A stretch of DNA of 18,736 bases from NCBI GenBank assembly GCA_034437275.1, contig DAOTUD010000153.1:1-18736 (forward strand), read 5' to 3'. This document shows positions 1 through 5,708 of the stretch, piece after piece. Within the stretch, counting starts at the first letter, position 1. Each line of letters opens with the position of its first letter. The notes below the pieces were generated by a model. That model worked only from the letters and a program-made list of their open reading frames with translations, made no database searches and was not told where the DNA came from. Source of the DNA: TC-15 sp034437275. GTDB taxonomy: Bacteria > Chloroflexota > Anaerolineae > Aggregatilineales > Aggregatilineaceae. The position numbers were made by a program, and so were the translations under genes.

Positions 1-126
1 GAGAAACCTCTTTTTGGGCGGGACACGCCCTTGTCGCTTAACGTAGGACCACTGCCTGTGCTTGTTCATGCAGGTAAGCTCATGCGTGCGCCAGAAGCCC
101 CCGCCTTTAGGCGTGGGGAGTGTCAC
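1..126 (+). mobile_element. Right end of an IS200/IS605 (IS1341-type) element
   Basis: The segment ends in a GC-rich imperfect hairpin, CCCCCGCC-TTTA-GGCG-T-GGGG with one bulged T (about 92-118), followed by GAGTGTCAC. This arrangement, AGAAGCCCCCGCCTTTAGG then GTGGGGAG then a short run ending TCAC, is the characteristic subterminal hairpin and tip of IS200/IS605-family right ends. No inverted repeats or target duplication are expected for this family. The left end and transposase genes are outside the window. The end point at about 126 is inferred from the TCAC tip; a left-end sequence would be needed to fix it exactly. Confidence 0.6.
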
Positions 127-144
127 AAAAGTTCGGTTTTTTGA
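1..144 (+). CDS. tnpB: Possible C-terminal end of an IS200/IS605-type TnpB, partial at the window edge
   Basis: The frame starting at base 1 is open to TGA at 142-144 and encodes 47 residues; the rest of the gene would lie to the left. The tail includes EAPAFRRGECH, a type of ending common where a TnpB frame runs into the element's right end. No catalytic RuvC or zinc-finger residues are in the window, so the assignment depends mostly on the DNA structure underneath (hairpin at about 92-120 and terminal TGTCAC). TnpB is an RNA-guided nuclease encoded by these transposons. The frame overlaps the stop of the convergent btuD-like gene by about 22 bases. It could instead be non-coding sequence read through by chance. 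Confidence 0.42.
   Translation, partial: EKPLFGRDTPLSLNVGPLPVLVHAGKLMRAPEAPAFRRGECHKSSVF
40..122 (+). ncRNA. Probable 3' scaffold of a TnpB omega RNA (reRNA)
   Basis: In TnpB elements the guide RNA is transcribed across the right end, with the scaffold ending at the element tip and the guide taken from the flanking DNA. The window shows a possible first stem (CCTG at about 55-58 with CAGG at about 71-74) and the strong GC hairpin at about 92-118. If the rule applies, the guide would start at about 127 and run into the 3' end of the btuD-like gene. The 5' boundary is arbitrary because no promoter or transcript start is visible. Confidence 0.4.
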
Positions 145-947
145 TCCGGACGCTGACCGTTCCCCATCACCGCGATCCGCAAATACCCGGTGATTGGGTC
201 TTCATAGGCACGCGTCTCCACGCCATAGGCCAGCCGGATGTGCTCCGGCGTCAACACCTGGGCGGGCGATCCTTCCGCCAACACGCCCCCACGATGCAGC
301 AGCACCAGCCGGTCACAAAAGCGTGCCGCCAGTTCCAGGTCATGCACCGCCGCAACCGCCCCTAAACCATCTTCGTGAATCAACCGGCGCATCAAGTCCA
401 ACAGCCCGATCTGGTGTTGGATATCGAGATTAGCCGTCGGCTCGTCCAGCAGCAGCAGGCGCGGTTCCTGTGCCAACGCCCGCGCGATCAGCACGCGCTG
501 GCGCTCGCCGCCGCTCAAGGTGCCGATCAGCCGGTCGCCGAGAGGGTCGGTCTGCGTGCGGCGCATCGCTCGCTCGACGAGCTGCCGGTCGTGCGCCGTT
601 TCAAGCTGGAAGCGGCCTAGATGCGGGTTGCGGCCCATCAGCACGATCTGCTTCACCGTGAACGGGAAATCCAGCGCCGTGATCTGGGGCACCTGGGCGA
701 TCACCCGCGCCATCGCACGCGGAGAGTACCCCGGCAGCGGCGCATCCAGCAGCGTGATCACGCCCTGGGCACCAGTCCACAGGCCGCTGATCACTTTGAG
801 CAGCGTCGACTTGCCCGCGCCGTTGGGGCCGATCAGCCCGACGAACTCGCCGGGCGACACCGCAAACGTCACATCGCGCAGGATGTAGCGCTCGTCGCGG
901 CAGTACGAAACCGCCTGGGCGGTCAGCAAGGGCCGGGAACTACCCAT
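123..947 (-). CDS. btuD: Cobalamin ABC transporter ATP-binding protein (BtuD-like)
   Basis: This 274-residue ABC ATPase of the FecE/BtuD type would drive import through the adjacent permease. It has Walker A GPNGAGKST at residues 40-48, a VPQ Q-loop near 86-88, signature LSGGERQRV near 144-152, Walker B LLLLDEPTANLD at about 164-175, and the switch histidine in VHD at about 201-203. The ATG at 947 is chosen because GAGG lies six bases upstream; ATGs at 953 and 965 have poorer spacing. This start overlaps the stop of the binding-protein gene (ATGGGTAG), implying translational coupling. Cobalamin specificity is inferred from the riboswitch at the head of the operon, since the ATPase alone cannot be told from iron-siderophore relatives. 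Its stop codon appears to lie inside the tip of the adjoining IS element, so the C-terminal tail may not be ancestral. Confidence 0.9.
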   Translation of the reverse strand: MGSSRPLLTAQAVSYCRDERYILRDVTFAVSPGEFVGLIGPNGAGKSTLLKVISGLWTGAQGVITLLDAPLPGYSPRAMARVIAQVPQITALDFPFTVKQIVLMGRNPHLGRFQLETAHDRQLVERAMRRTQTDPLGDRLIGTLSGGERQRVLIARALAQEPRLLLLDEPTANLDIQHQIGLLDLMRRLIHEDGLGAVAAVHDLELAARFCDRLVLLHRGGVLAEGSPAQVLTPEHIRLAYGVETRAYEDPITGYLRIAVMGNGQRPDQKTELL

Positions 948-2277
948 CGTCATCCTCGAAAGCATCCGGGTACAATATGCGCGCCACGTCCTCCACGCCC
1001 CGCACCACGTACTGGCTAACCGTCGTCATGTGCGCATCGCTGACGGTATACACGCGCCCACTCTGCACCGCGCGTAGGGTGCCAAACACCGGGTCGTCGC
1101 TAAAAGCCGCTGCCGGGTCTGGCTCGCCGGAAAACCAGCCGCCCAGCAAAATCACATCTGGATCGGCAACCAACACAAATTCGGGATCGACCAGCGGATA
1201 GGCGCTAAGGCCGGCCTCCGCCACGACATTGATCCCCCCCGCCAGCGTGATGATTTCATGCACCGAACTGCCCGGACCATATGTGATCCCGCCGGGTTCG
1301 TAATACAACACACGCACCGGCTCCTGATCGGCTACCTGCGCCCGGATCGCCGCCAGCCGGGCCCCCATTGTCTCGATCATCGCCGCGGCCTGCTGCTCGG
1401 TGCCGGTTGCGCGTCCCAATAAGCGAATATTGGCGCGGATGTCGTCCAGGCTGTTAAAGGTGTTCAAGACCAGCACCGGCACATCGGCATCCAGCAGTTG
1501 GTCCAGCGCTGCCGGATTGTTGTAGGACGACATGACCACCAGGTCGGCGTCGAGCGTGATCAGCAGTTCCGGGTCGCCGGATAAATCAGCGCGCGGGATG
1601 CCGTCCAGTTGCCCGGCGATGTTGCTGATCGCGGGATCGCCGGCGAAATGGGTCACGCCCAGCATGCGCTCCGGCCCCACCAATGCCAGCAGGATTTCAT
1701 CCGATCCCAGCGTTACTGAGGCGATGCGCTCCGGCGGCGTGTCGATCACGACCGCGTGCCCCAGGCCATCCGTCACCGTGCGGGGAAACTGCGGCGAGCA
1801 TATCTCGTCAAAGGACACAGGCGGCAGGCTGTCCCCGGAAGCGTCATCTTGCCGGAACCACCACCCCTCGACCGCCCCATCGGCGACGGGATAGTTACTT
1901 GCGCCCACTGGACTGTACTGCCATGTGTTATCCGCGCCGAGGTGGAAGTAGCTCCAGTATGCGCACGTATCCGCGCCCGGCATACACTCGCAGAAGCAAG
2001 GTTCGTCCGGCGGTGTACAGCCCTGATCCTCGATGCGACAGATCGTCGATCCCAACGCACCCTGCTCAACGGCGACATCCAGGCCAGTCGCTTCGAGTGC
2101 GTCCAGCCCGGTTGGCGCGTCACCGGCCAGTTCCACGCAGAATGTCTGCGTTTGGGTGCCGTCATGCACCACTACCCCGACCTGGACCGGCGGAGCATCG
2201 TCTTGAGCATGGCCACCGCCGGTGATGCTCAGCAGCAAGACCAGCATGCTCCATACACTCAGTCGTCGCAGCAGCAT
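940..2277 (-). CDS. btuF: Cobalamin-binding protein (BtuF-like) with an N-terminal transcobalamin/DUF4430-like domain
   Basis: The 445-residue exported protein has a signal peptide (about 1-24, ending GGHAQ). Residues about 31-145 resemble the DUF4430/transcobalamin C-terminal fold: a strand-rich start, TGLDALEATGLDV, then YWSYFHLG, W119 and a VADGAVEGWWF ending. Eight cysteines (about 47, 80, 87, 94, 96, 98, 105, 160, including CFCEC) suggest disulfides. Residues about 165-440 are a class III periplasmic-binding-protein fold (TVTDGLGHAVVIDTPPERI near the start; repeated LVVM and VILLGGW core strands), as in BtuF and siderophore-binding proteins. It lies 9 bases after the permease gene, with GGGGGAG before its ATG, and overlaps the ATPase gene. 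The family is clear. Cobalamin as ligand follows from the riboswitch and the transcobalamin-like domain. No lipobox is seen. Confidence 0.88.
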   Translation of the reverse strand: MLLRRLSVWSMLVLLLSITGGGHAQDDAPPVQVGVVVHDGTQTQTFCVELAGDAPTGLDALEATGLDVAVEQGALGSTICRIEDQGCTPPDEPCFCECMPGADTCAYWSYFHLGADNTWQYSPVGASNYPVADGAVEGWWFRQDDASGDSLPPVSFDEICSPQFPRTVTDGLGHAVVIDTPPERIASVTLGSDEILLALVGPERMLGVTHFAGDPAISNIAGQLDGIPRADLSGDPELLITLDADLVVMSSYNNPAALDQLLDADVPVLVLNTFNSLDDIRANIRLLGRATGTEQQAAAMIETMGARLAAIRAQVADQEPVRVLYYEPGGITYGPGSSVHEIITLAGGINVVAEAGLSAYPLVDPEFVLVADPDVILLGGWFSGEPDPAAAFSDDPVFGTLRAVQSGRVYTVSDAHMTTVSQYVVRGVEDVARILYPDAFEDDDG

Positions 2278-2286
2278 ACACTCCCC

Positions 2287-3423
2287 CTAAAATACGGCAA
2301 TCTGGCGGCGATTGCGCCACAACAAAAACAAGAAGAACGGTCCGCCGACCAGCGCGGTCACGATGCCCACTTGCAGCTTTTCCGGCGCGATGATCGCGCG
2401 CGAGATGCCATCGGCGGCGACGAGAAAGACGGCGCCACCCAAAAAGCTCGCCGGCAGCAGCACGCGATGATCCGGCCCGATCATCAGGCGCAGCATGTGC
2501 GGCACGACCAGCCCCACGAACCCGATCGCACCCACAAAGCTCACCGCCGCCGCCGTCAGCAAACAGCTCAGCGCCAGCAGGATCAGGCGCACGCGGGGCA
2601 CATTGACCCCCAGCGATTGGGCGTTCTCCTCGCCAATCGCCAGCAAATTCAGGTCGCGCGCATAGAGCATCACGATCAATGCCGCCGCCAGGATCGGCCA
2701 CTTGACCACGTCGAAGTAAGCCCAGCCGCGCCCCTCCAGGCTGCCCACCAACCACGAGAGCACCGTCCGCACCTTGTTCACATCGTCGGTGCGCAGCAGC
2801 AGCACCGAAGTGATCGCACCCAGCACAGAGTTGAGCGCCACCCCGGCCAGCAGCAGCCCGGCCATGTTGACCCGCCCGCGCTGCAACGATAGACCATAGA
2901 CCGCCAGCGCTGCCAGCAGTGCCCCACCAAACGCCATCACCGGCAGCCGCCACAACGCATCCCCCAGCGGGCCGTTGTTCAACCGCCAGGCATCGGACAA
3001 GGCGGCGGTCTGCGTCACCGCCAGCACCACGCCCAGCGACGCCCCGGCGCTCACACCCACGATGCCCGGATCGGCCAACGGATTACGGAACAAGCCCTGC
3101 ATCGTCGCCCCTGCACACGCCAGCGCCGCCCCCACCACCGCCGCCATCATCACGCCCGGCAGCCGGACCAGCGTCACCGCGCGATAGGTGCCGGACGTTT
3201 CGTCCAAGCCCCGGTCAAGCCCGGCATATTGCAGCAGCGCTTCGGCGACATCTGCGTGCGTGATCGGCGTGGTACCAATCGAGACCGCAAAAATCACCGC
3301 CCCCAACAACAACACGATCAATACCCCGCACACCACCACCAGACGCGGCCATACGTCCAGGTTAGCCAGCAAAAACACGGGCTGGGGGCGGGCTTCGGCA
3401 GGCGAGACAACGGCGCTGCTCAT
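2287..3423 (-). CDS. btuC: Cobalamin ABC transporter permease (BtuC/FecCD family)
   Basis: This 378-residue polytopic permease forms the membrane channel for vitamin B12-type substrates. It has many hydrophobic segments, starting with one at about residues 30-50, and the FecCD hallmark GLFRNPLADPGIVGVSAGAS roughly one third of the way in. It also has GAITSVLLLR and a late FVGLVVPHMLR motif typical of the family. The frame is open to 3591, but the upstream part is riboswitch leader. The ATG at 3423 is chosen because it follows GAGGTGACC, a good ribosome-binding site, and gives the usual family length. It is the first gene of the transporter operon and is separated from the riboswitch by a hairpin with terminator features. 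Specificity for cobalamin is inferred from that leader. Confidence 0.9.
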   Translation of the reverse strand: MSSAVVSPAEARPQPVFLLANLDVWPRLVVVCGVLIVLLLGAVIFAVSIGTTPITHADVAEALLQYAGLDRGLDETSGTYRAVTLVRLPGVMMAAVVGAALACAGATMQGLFRNPLADPGIVGVSAGASLGVVLAVTQTAALSDAWRLNNGPLGDALWRLPVMAFGGALLAALAVYGLSLQRGRVNMAGLLLAGVALNSVLGAITSVLLLRTDDVNKVRTVLSWLVGSLEGRGWAYFDVVKWPILAAALIVMLYARDLNLLAIGEENAQSLGVNVPRVRLILLALSCLLTAAAVSFVGAIGFVGLVVPHMLRLMIGPDHRVLLPASFLGGAVFLVAADGISRAIIAPEKLQVGIVTALVGGPFFLFLLWRNRRQIAVF

Positions 3424-3457
3424 GGTCACCTCAGGTAAAACACTTATCGAGAGGGGC

Positions 3458-3486
3458 AACAATAAACCCGGCCTGGTAGACCGGGT
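3458..3486 (-). terminator. Leader terminator of the cobalamin operon (expression platform)
   Basis: On the minus strand CCCGGTCT (3485-3478) pairs with AGGCCGGG (3474-3467), including one T-G wobble, over a three-base ACC loop. An outer A-T pair and TTTATTGTT follow. The hairpin lies between the cobalamin aptamer and the permease start, where an intrinsic terminator controlled by the riboswitch would sit. The T-run is interrupted, so strength is uncertain. Confidence 0.6.
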
Positions 3487-3557
3487 CGGAGAACCAGCAT
3501 ACACGGTGGAGCTGGTTTGGCTCCAACCCCGCTCCTCGAAGGTCGAAACATCAGCGT

Positions 3558-3694
3558 ATTGAGGCGGGCGACCGGGCTTGTAAGCGCACAAGTCTTACTT
3601 ACCGTTGCGGGCCAGCGCAGGACTTGCACCTGCTTCGCCATCACGCGGGATGCACCGCGCAATGCTTCGCCATCCGGGGCAAAAGCTCCTCAAT
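3558..3694 (-). ncRNA. Cobalamin (adenosylcobalamin-type) riboswitch
   Basis: The minus strand carries the conserved core of a cobalamin riboswitch. GCAGGTGCAAGTCCTGC (3633-3617) is the GGUG...UCC stem-loop. It is followed by GGCCCGCAACGGT (3613-3601), the conserved element corresponding to GGNCCCGCCACUGU. AAGCCCGGTCGCCCGCCT (3579-3562) is a B12 box. The aptamer is closed by a seven-base P1 stem, ATTGAGG (3694-3688) with CCTCAAT (3564-3558), and contains a small hairpin CTTGT/ACAAG just before the B12 box. It stands upstream of the btuC-btuF-btuD-like genes, so it would repress uptake when cobalamin is plentiful. The exact subclass (adenosyl or other cobalamin) is not decided here. Confidence 0.9.
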
Positions 3695-3704
3695 CGACAT
3701 TTTT

Positions 3705-3710
3705 AGTATA
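3705..3710 (-). promoter_or_regulatory. -10 element of the cobalamin operon promoter
   Basis: TATACT on the minus strand, 10 bases before the P1 stem of the riboswitch, so transcription would begin at or just before the aptamer. No convincing -35 hexamer lies 16-18 bases upstream. Confidence 0.5.
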
Positions 3711-3779
3711 CCGCGAATTTTGCGCTGGCGATAGCTTGATCGTCAGAAAAGCAAGGAAAACACTGGGGAGTTGAAGCAA

Positions 3780-3806
3780 AACAGCGGGCCACGAAGACCC
3801 GCTGTT
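3780..3806 (-). terminator. Intrinsic terminator of the secreted beta-propeller-like gene
   Basis: A perfect nine-base stem AACAGCGGG/CCCGCTGTT (3780-3788 with 3798-3806) has a nine-base loop. On the minus strand it is followed by TTTTGCTT. It lies about 30 bases after the stop of the gene ending at 3837 and insulates it from the cobalamin operon promoter at about 3710. Confidence 0.75.
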
Positions 3807-3836
3807 GTCGTATTGCTTCGTTTGACGGTTTGCGGC

Positions 3837-5297
3837 TTATTGAATCGCCAGCGGAATCAATTGGTTGTAATCTTTAGTACCTTCCTCAACCGTCATCGAC
3901 TGACCGTCCATATCCATCACAGTCAACTTGAACAGATCGTCGCCGATGCTGTCCGGGTTAGCGAACCACTCCGCTGCCGCCACCTTGTCGCCGGTGTAGC
4001 TCACGGCCAGGCGGAAGAACCGCCCGCGCTGCAACCGCTGCGGCGATCCACCGGGCATCACCATGTGCAGCGAGCTGGATTCGATCGCGCCCGCCGCATA
4101 GTACAGCGTGTTGTTCGCAGCCCACATATACTGGAAGATGCGCTGATTCGGGCCTTCTTCCTCGATCAGCACTGGCTCGGCACCCGGAGCCGACAGGTCG
4201 AGCATCCACAGCGATTGCTGGCCGCTGCCGGTCTCGGTGACGAACGCCAACGTATTCCCATTGGGCGAGATGTACATGTTACGGCCTTCGTCCAGACGGT
4301 TACCAAAGCGATCACCCTTCACATGCAGCCCTTCCAAAAGCGGCGTGGTAGAGCCGTCCATAGTCACCCACTGGAAGGTGGCGCTGCTGCGGTCCAGACC
4401 GCTAGGCGTGCTTACCAGGAAGCCGTTGTTATCCTTCGCCGGGATCAATAATTCTGGGAACTGCCCGGGGAAGTAACCGCCGCGCGTCTGGCCGCCGGCC
4501 ACGTCGGTGGCCTCGCCACCGTCCATCGGCACGCTGATCAGCCGCCAAGCGGTACCGCCCACCTCACACCGCTGCCCGGCCAGGATGTAGGCCATATCGC
4601 CGACACGTGCCACCGAACCGCTCACAAAACCGCACTCGATCTCCCGATTATCTTCGGGGTAGATCGGTTCCAGTGTGACCAGTGTCTTGCGTCCAGAGCC
4701 ATCCCACCAGTCGACATCTGCTTCGCTGGCATTGCCCTTACCATCCGGGAACAGCCGGAACATCAACGCGCCATCATCATACAGCTTGAACGCCGTCGTC
4801 CAATCAAACGCTGCCAACTGGTTGCCCGTCGCGGCCTCCACCAACGTCAGATCACCATGCGGGTACTTTTCGTCAACCACTTGGTACACGTAGTCGATAT
4901 ACCCGGCATACTGCCCATTGGGTGAAAACTGAAACGTCTCTGGCCCGGCACAGGCCATGCGATGCACCTCTTCGCCCAAAATGATCGCCTCGCTGCCATC
5001 CATAGGATAGATCGCCAGCTGGCCCTCGGCGGCCCCGGCAAACAGGGTGGCCCCTTGCCCGCCTGCCGACCAGAAGTCCTGACCACAACGCATGGCCCGA
5101 TTGTCGTATAACCCCGGCGGGAAGTCGACCAACACCTCTTCCTCGCCTGCCGTCGTCATGGCCTGCAACTGGCCATCATCGTCCGACGTATGCTCCCATA
5201 CCAACATCTGTGCCTCAATGGCGGGTTGGGCAGCCACCGGCGCAAACGTTGCCAGCAGCACACCGGCGATCACAAACAAAGGCATAAATTTTTTCAT
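3837..5297 (-). CDS. Secreted TolB/WD40-like beta-propeller protein
   Basis: The predicted product is 486 residues. MKKFMPLFVIAGVLLATFAPVAAQ is a signal peptide with probable cleavage after AAQ at residue 24. The mature part is strand-rich, with propeller-type repeats such as FSPNGQYAGYIDY and SPNGNTLAFVT followed by SLWMLDL, and a late LAVSYTGDKVAAAEW. These resemble the TolB/PD40 repeats of secreted proteins, but no enzyme motif is visible. The in-frame TTG at 5330 would add 11 non-signal-like residues, so ATG 5297 is preferred. Its own ribosome-binding site is weak (GAGA). A strong AAAGGAG lies about 53 bases upstream in front of a seven-codon frame. Function is unknown; a role in binding at the cell surface is only a guess. 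Confidence 0.85.
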   Translation of the reverse strand: MKKFMPLFVIAGVLLATFAPVAAQPAIEAQMLVWEHTSDDDGQLQAMTTAGEEEVLVDFPPGLYDNRAMRCGQDFWSAGGQGATLFAGAAEGQLAIYPMDGSEAIILGEEVHRMACAGPETFQFSPNGQYAGYIDYVYQVVDEKYPHGDLTLVEAATGNQLAAFDWTTAFKLYDDGALMFRLFPDGKGNASEADVDWWDGSGRKTLVTLEPIYPEDNREIECGFVSGSVARVGDMAYILAGQRCEVGGTAWRLISVPMDGGEATDVAGGQTRGGYFPGQFPELLIPAKDNNGFLVSTPSGLDRSSATFQWVTMDGSTTPLLEGLHVKGDRFGNRLDEGRNMYISPNGNTLAFVTETGSGQQSLWMLDLSAPGAEPVLIEEEGPNQRIFQYMWAANNTLYYAAGAIESSSLHMVMPGGSPQRLQRGRFFRLAVSYTGDKVAAAEWFANPDSIGDDLFKLTVMDMDGQSMTVEEGTKDYNQLIPLAIQ

Positions 5298-5323
5298 TGT
5301 ATCTCGGCGCAAAACCACATGCT

Positions 5324-5347
5324 TCAGCAAGTGGGAAAACGCGCCAT
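5324..5347 (-). CDS. Possible seven-residue leader peptide upstream of the secreted propeller gene
   Basis: ATG at 5347 opens a frame of seven codons (MARFPTC) ending TGA. It has an excellent ribosome-binding site, AAAGGAG, two bases before the ATG (5356-5350), better than that of the downstream gene 26 bases on. It may be a leader peptide or a fortuitous start; coding status cannot be judged from seven codons. Confidence 0.22.
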   Translation of the reverse strand: MARFPTC

Positions 5348-5536
5348 TTCTCCTTTCAACTTAACTCAAAAAGTAAGGTCTTGGATATCGCTGGCTGCCT
5401 CTGGCCATCTCGACCAACGCGCCCGCTTATGCCTGTTGCACCGACTGACACACTCTGCGCATCCGGTGGACAGTGACACATCCGGGCAAGGCCTGGTCTG
5501 TCCGGCCAATAAGAACTTACAGGCAACCCACCAGCC

Positions 5537-5564
5537 GTCCGATATAGTGCTCACTACATCGGAC
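5537..5564. repeat. 28-bp imperfect palindrome, possible operator
   Basis: GTCCGATATAGTG and CACTACATCGGAC are 13-base arms around a two-base CT centre, with a single mismatch (A opposite C) at the eighth pair. No T-run follows on either strand, so it does not look like a terminator. Its place between two divergent genes suits a binding site for a dimeric regulator, possibly shared by both. Confidence 0.5.
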
Positions 5565-5708
5565 AGTCATTGACCCATATCACGAACATATCCTAGTGTA
5601 TCATGTCATCGGTCACAACTTCATGCTATGCTCCGATAACAGGACTATTTTCCCATCACTCGCCACCTCTCCACCTACGGCGAGCGAAACCCCGGTACAA
5701 TGAGAGAT

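Larger units (their letters stand above)
5298..5708. other. Intergenic region between divergent surface-protein genes
   Basis: About 410 bases with no convincing gene beyond a seven-codon frame at 5347-5324. It must hold the promoters of both the minus-strand propeller gene and the plus-strand lipoprotein gene, but no confident -35/-10 pair was found. A striking dyad lies at 5537-5564, and a shorter inverted pair GGACAG/CTGTCC occurs between about 5469 and 5506. Confidence 0.6.

Noticed and set aside
1756..2892. Plus-strand open frame of 378 codons crossing the btuF/btuC boundary
   Set aside because: Low-complexity Gln/His/Arg product spanning two well-supported genes on the opposite strand; no start signal.
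2287..3591. Extended 434-residue start for the btuC-like permease
   Set aside because: The extra 56 residues are translated riboswitch and terminator sequence; ATG 3423 has a proper ribosome-binding site.
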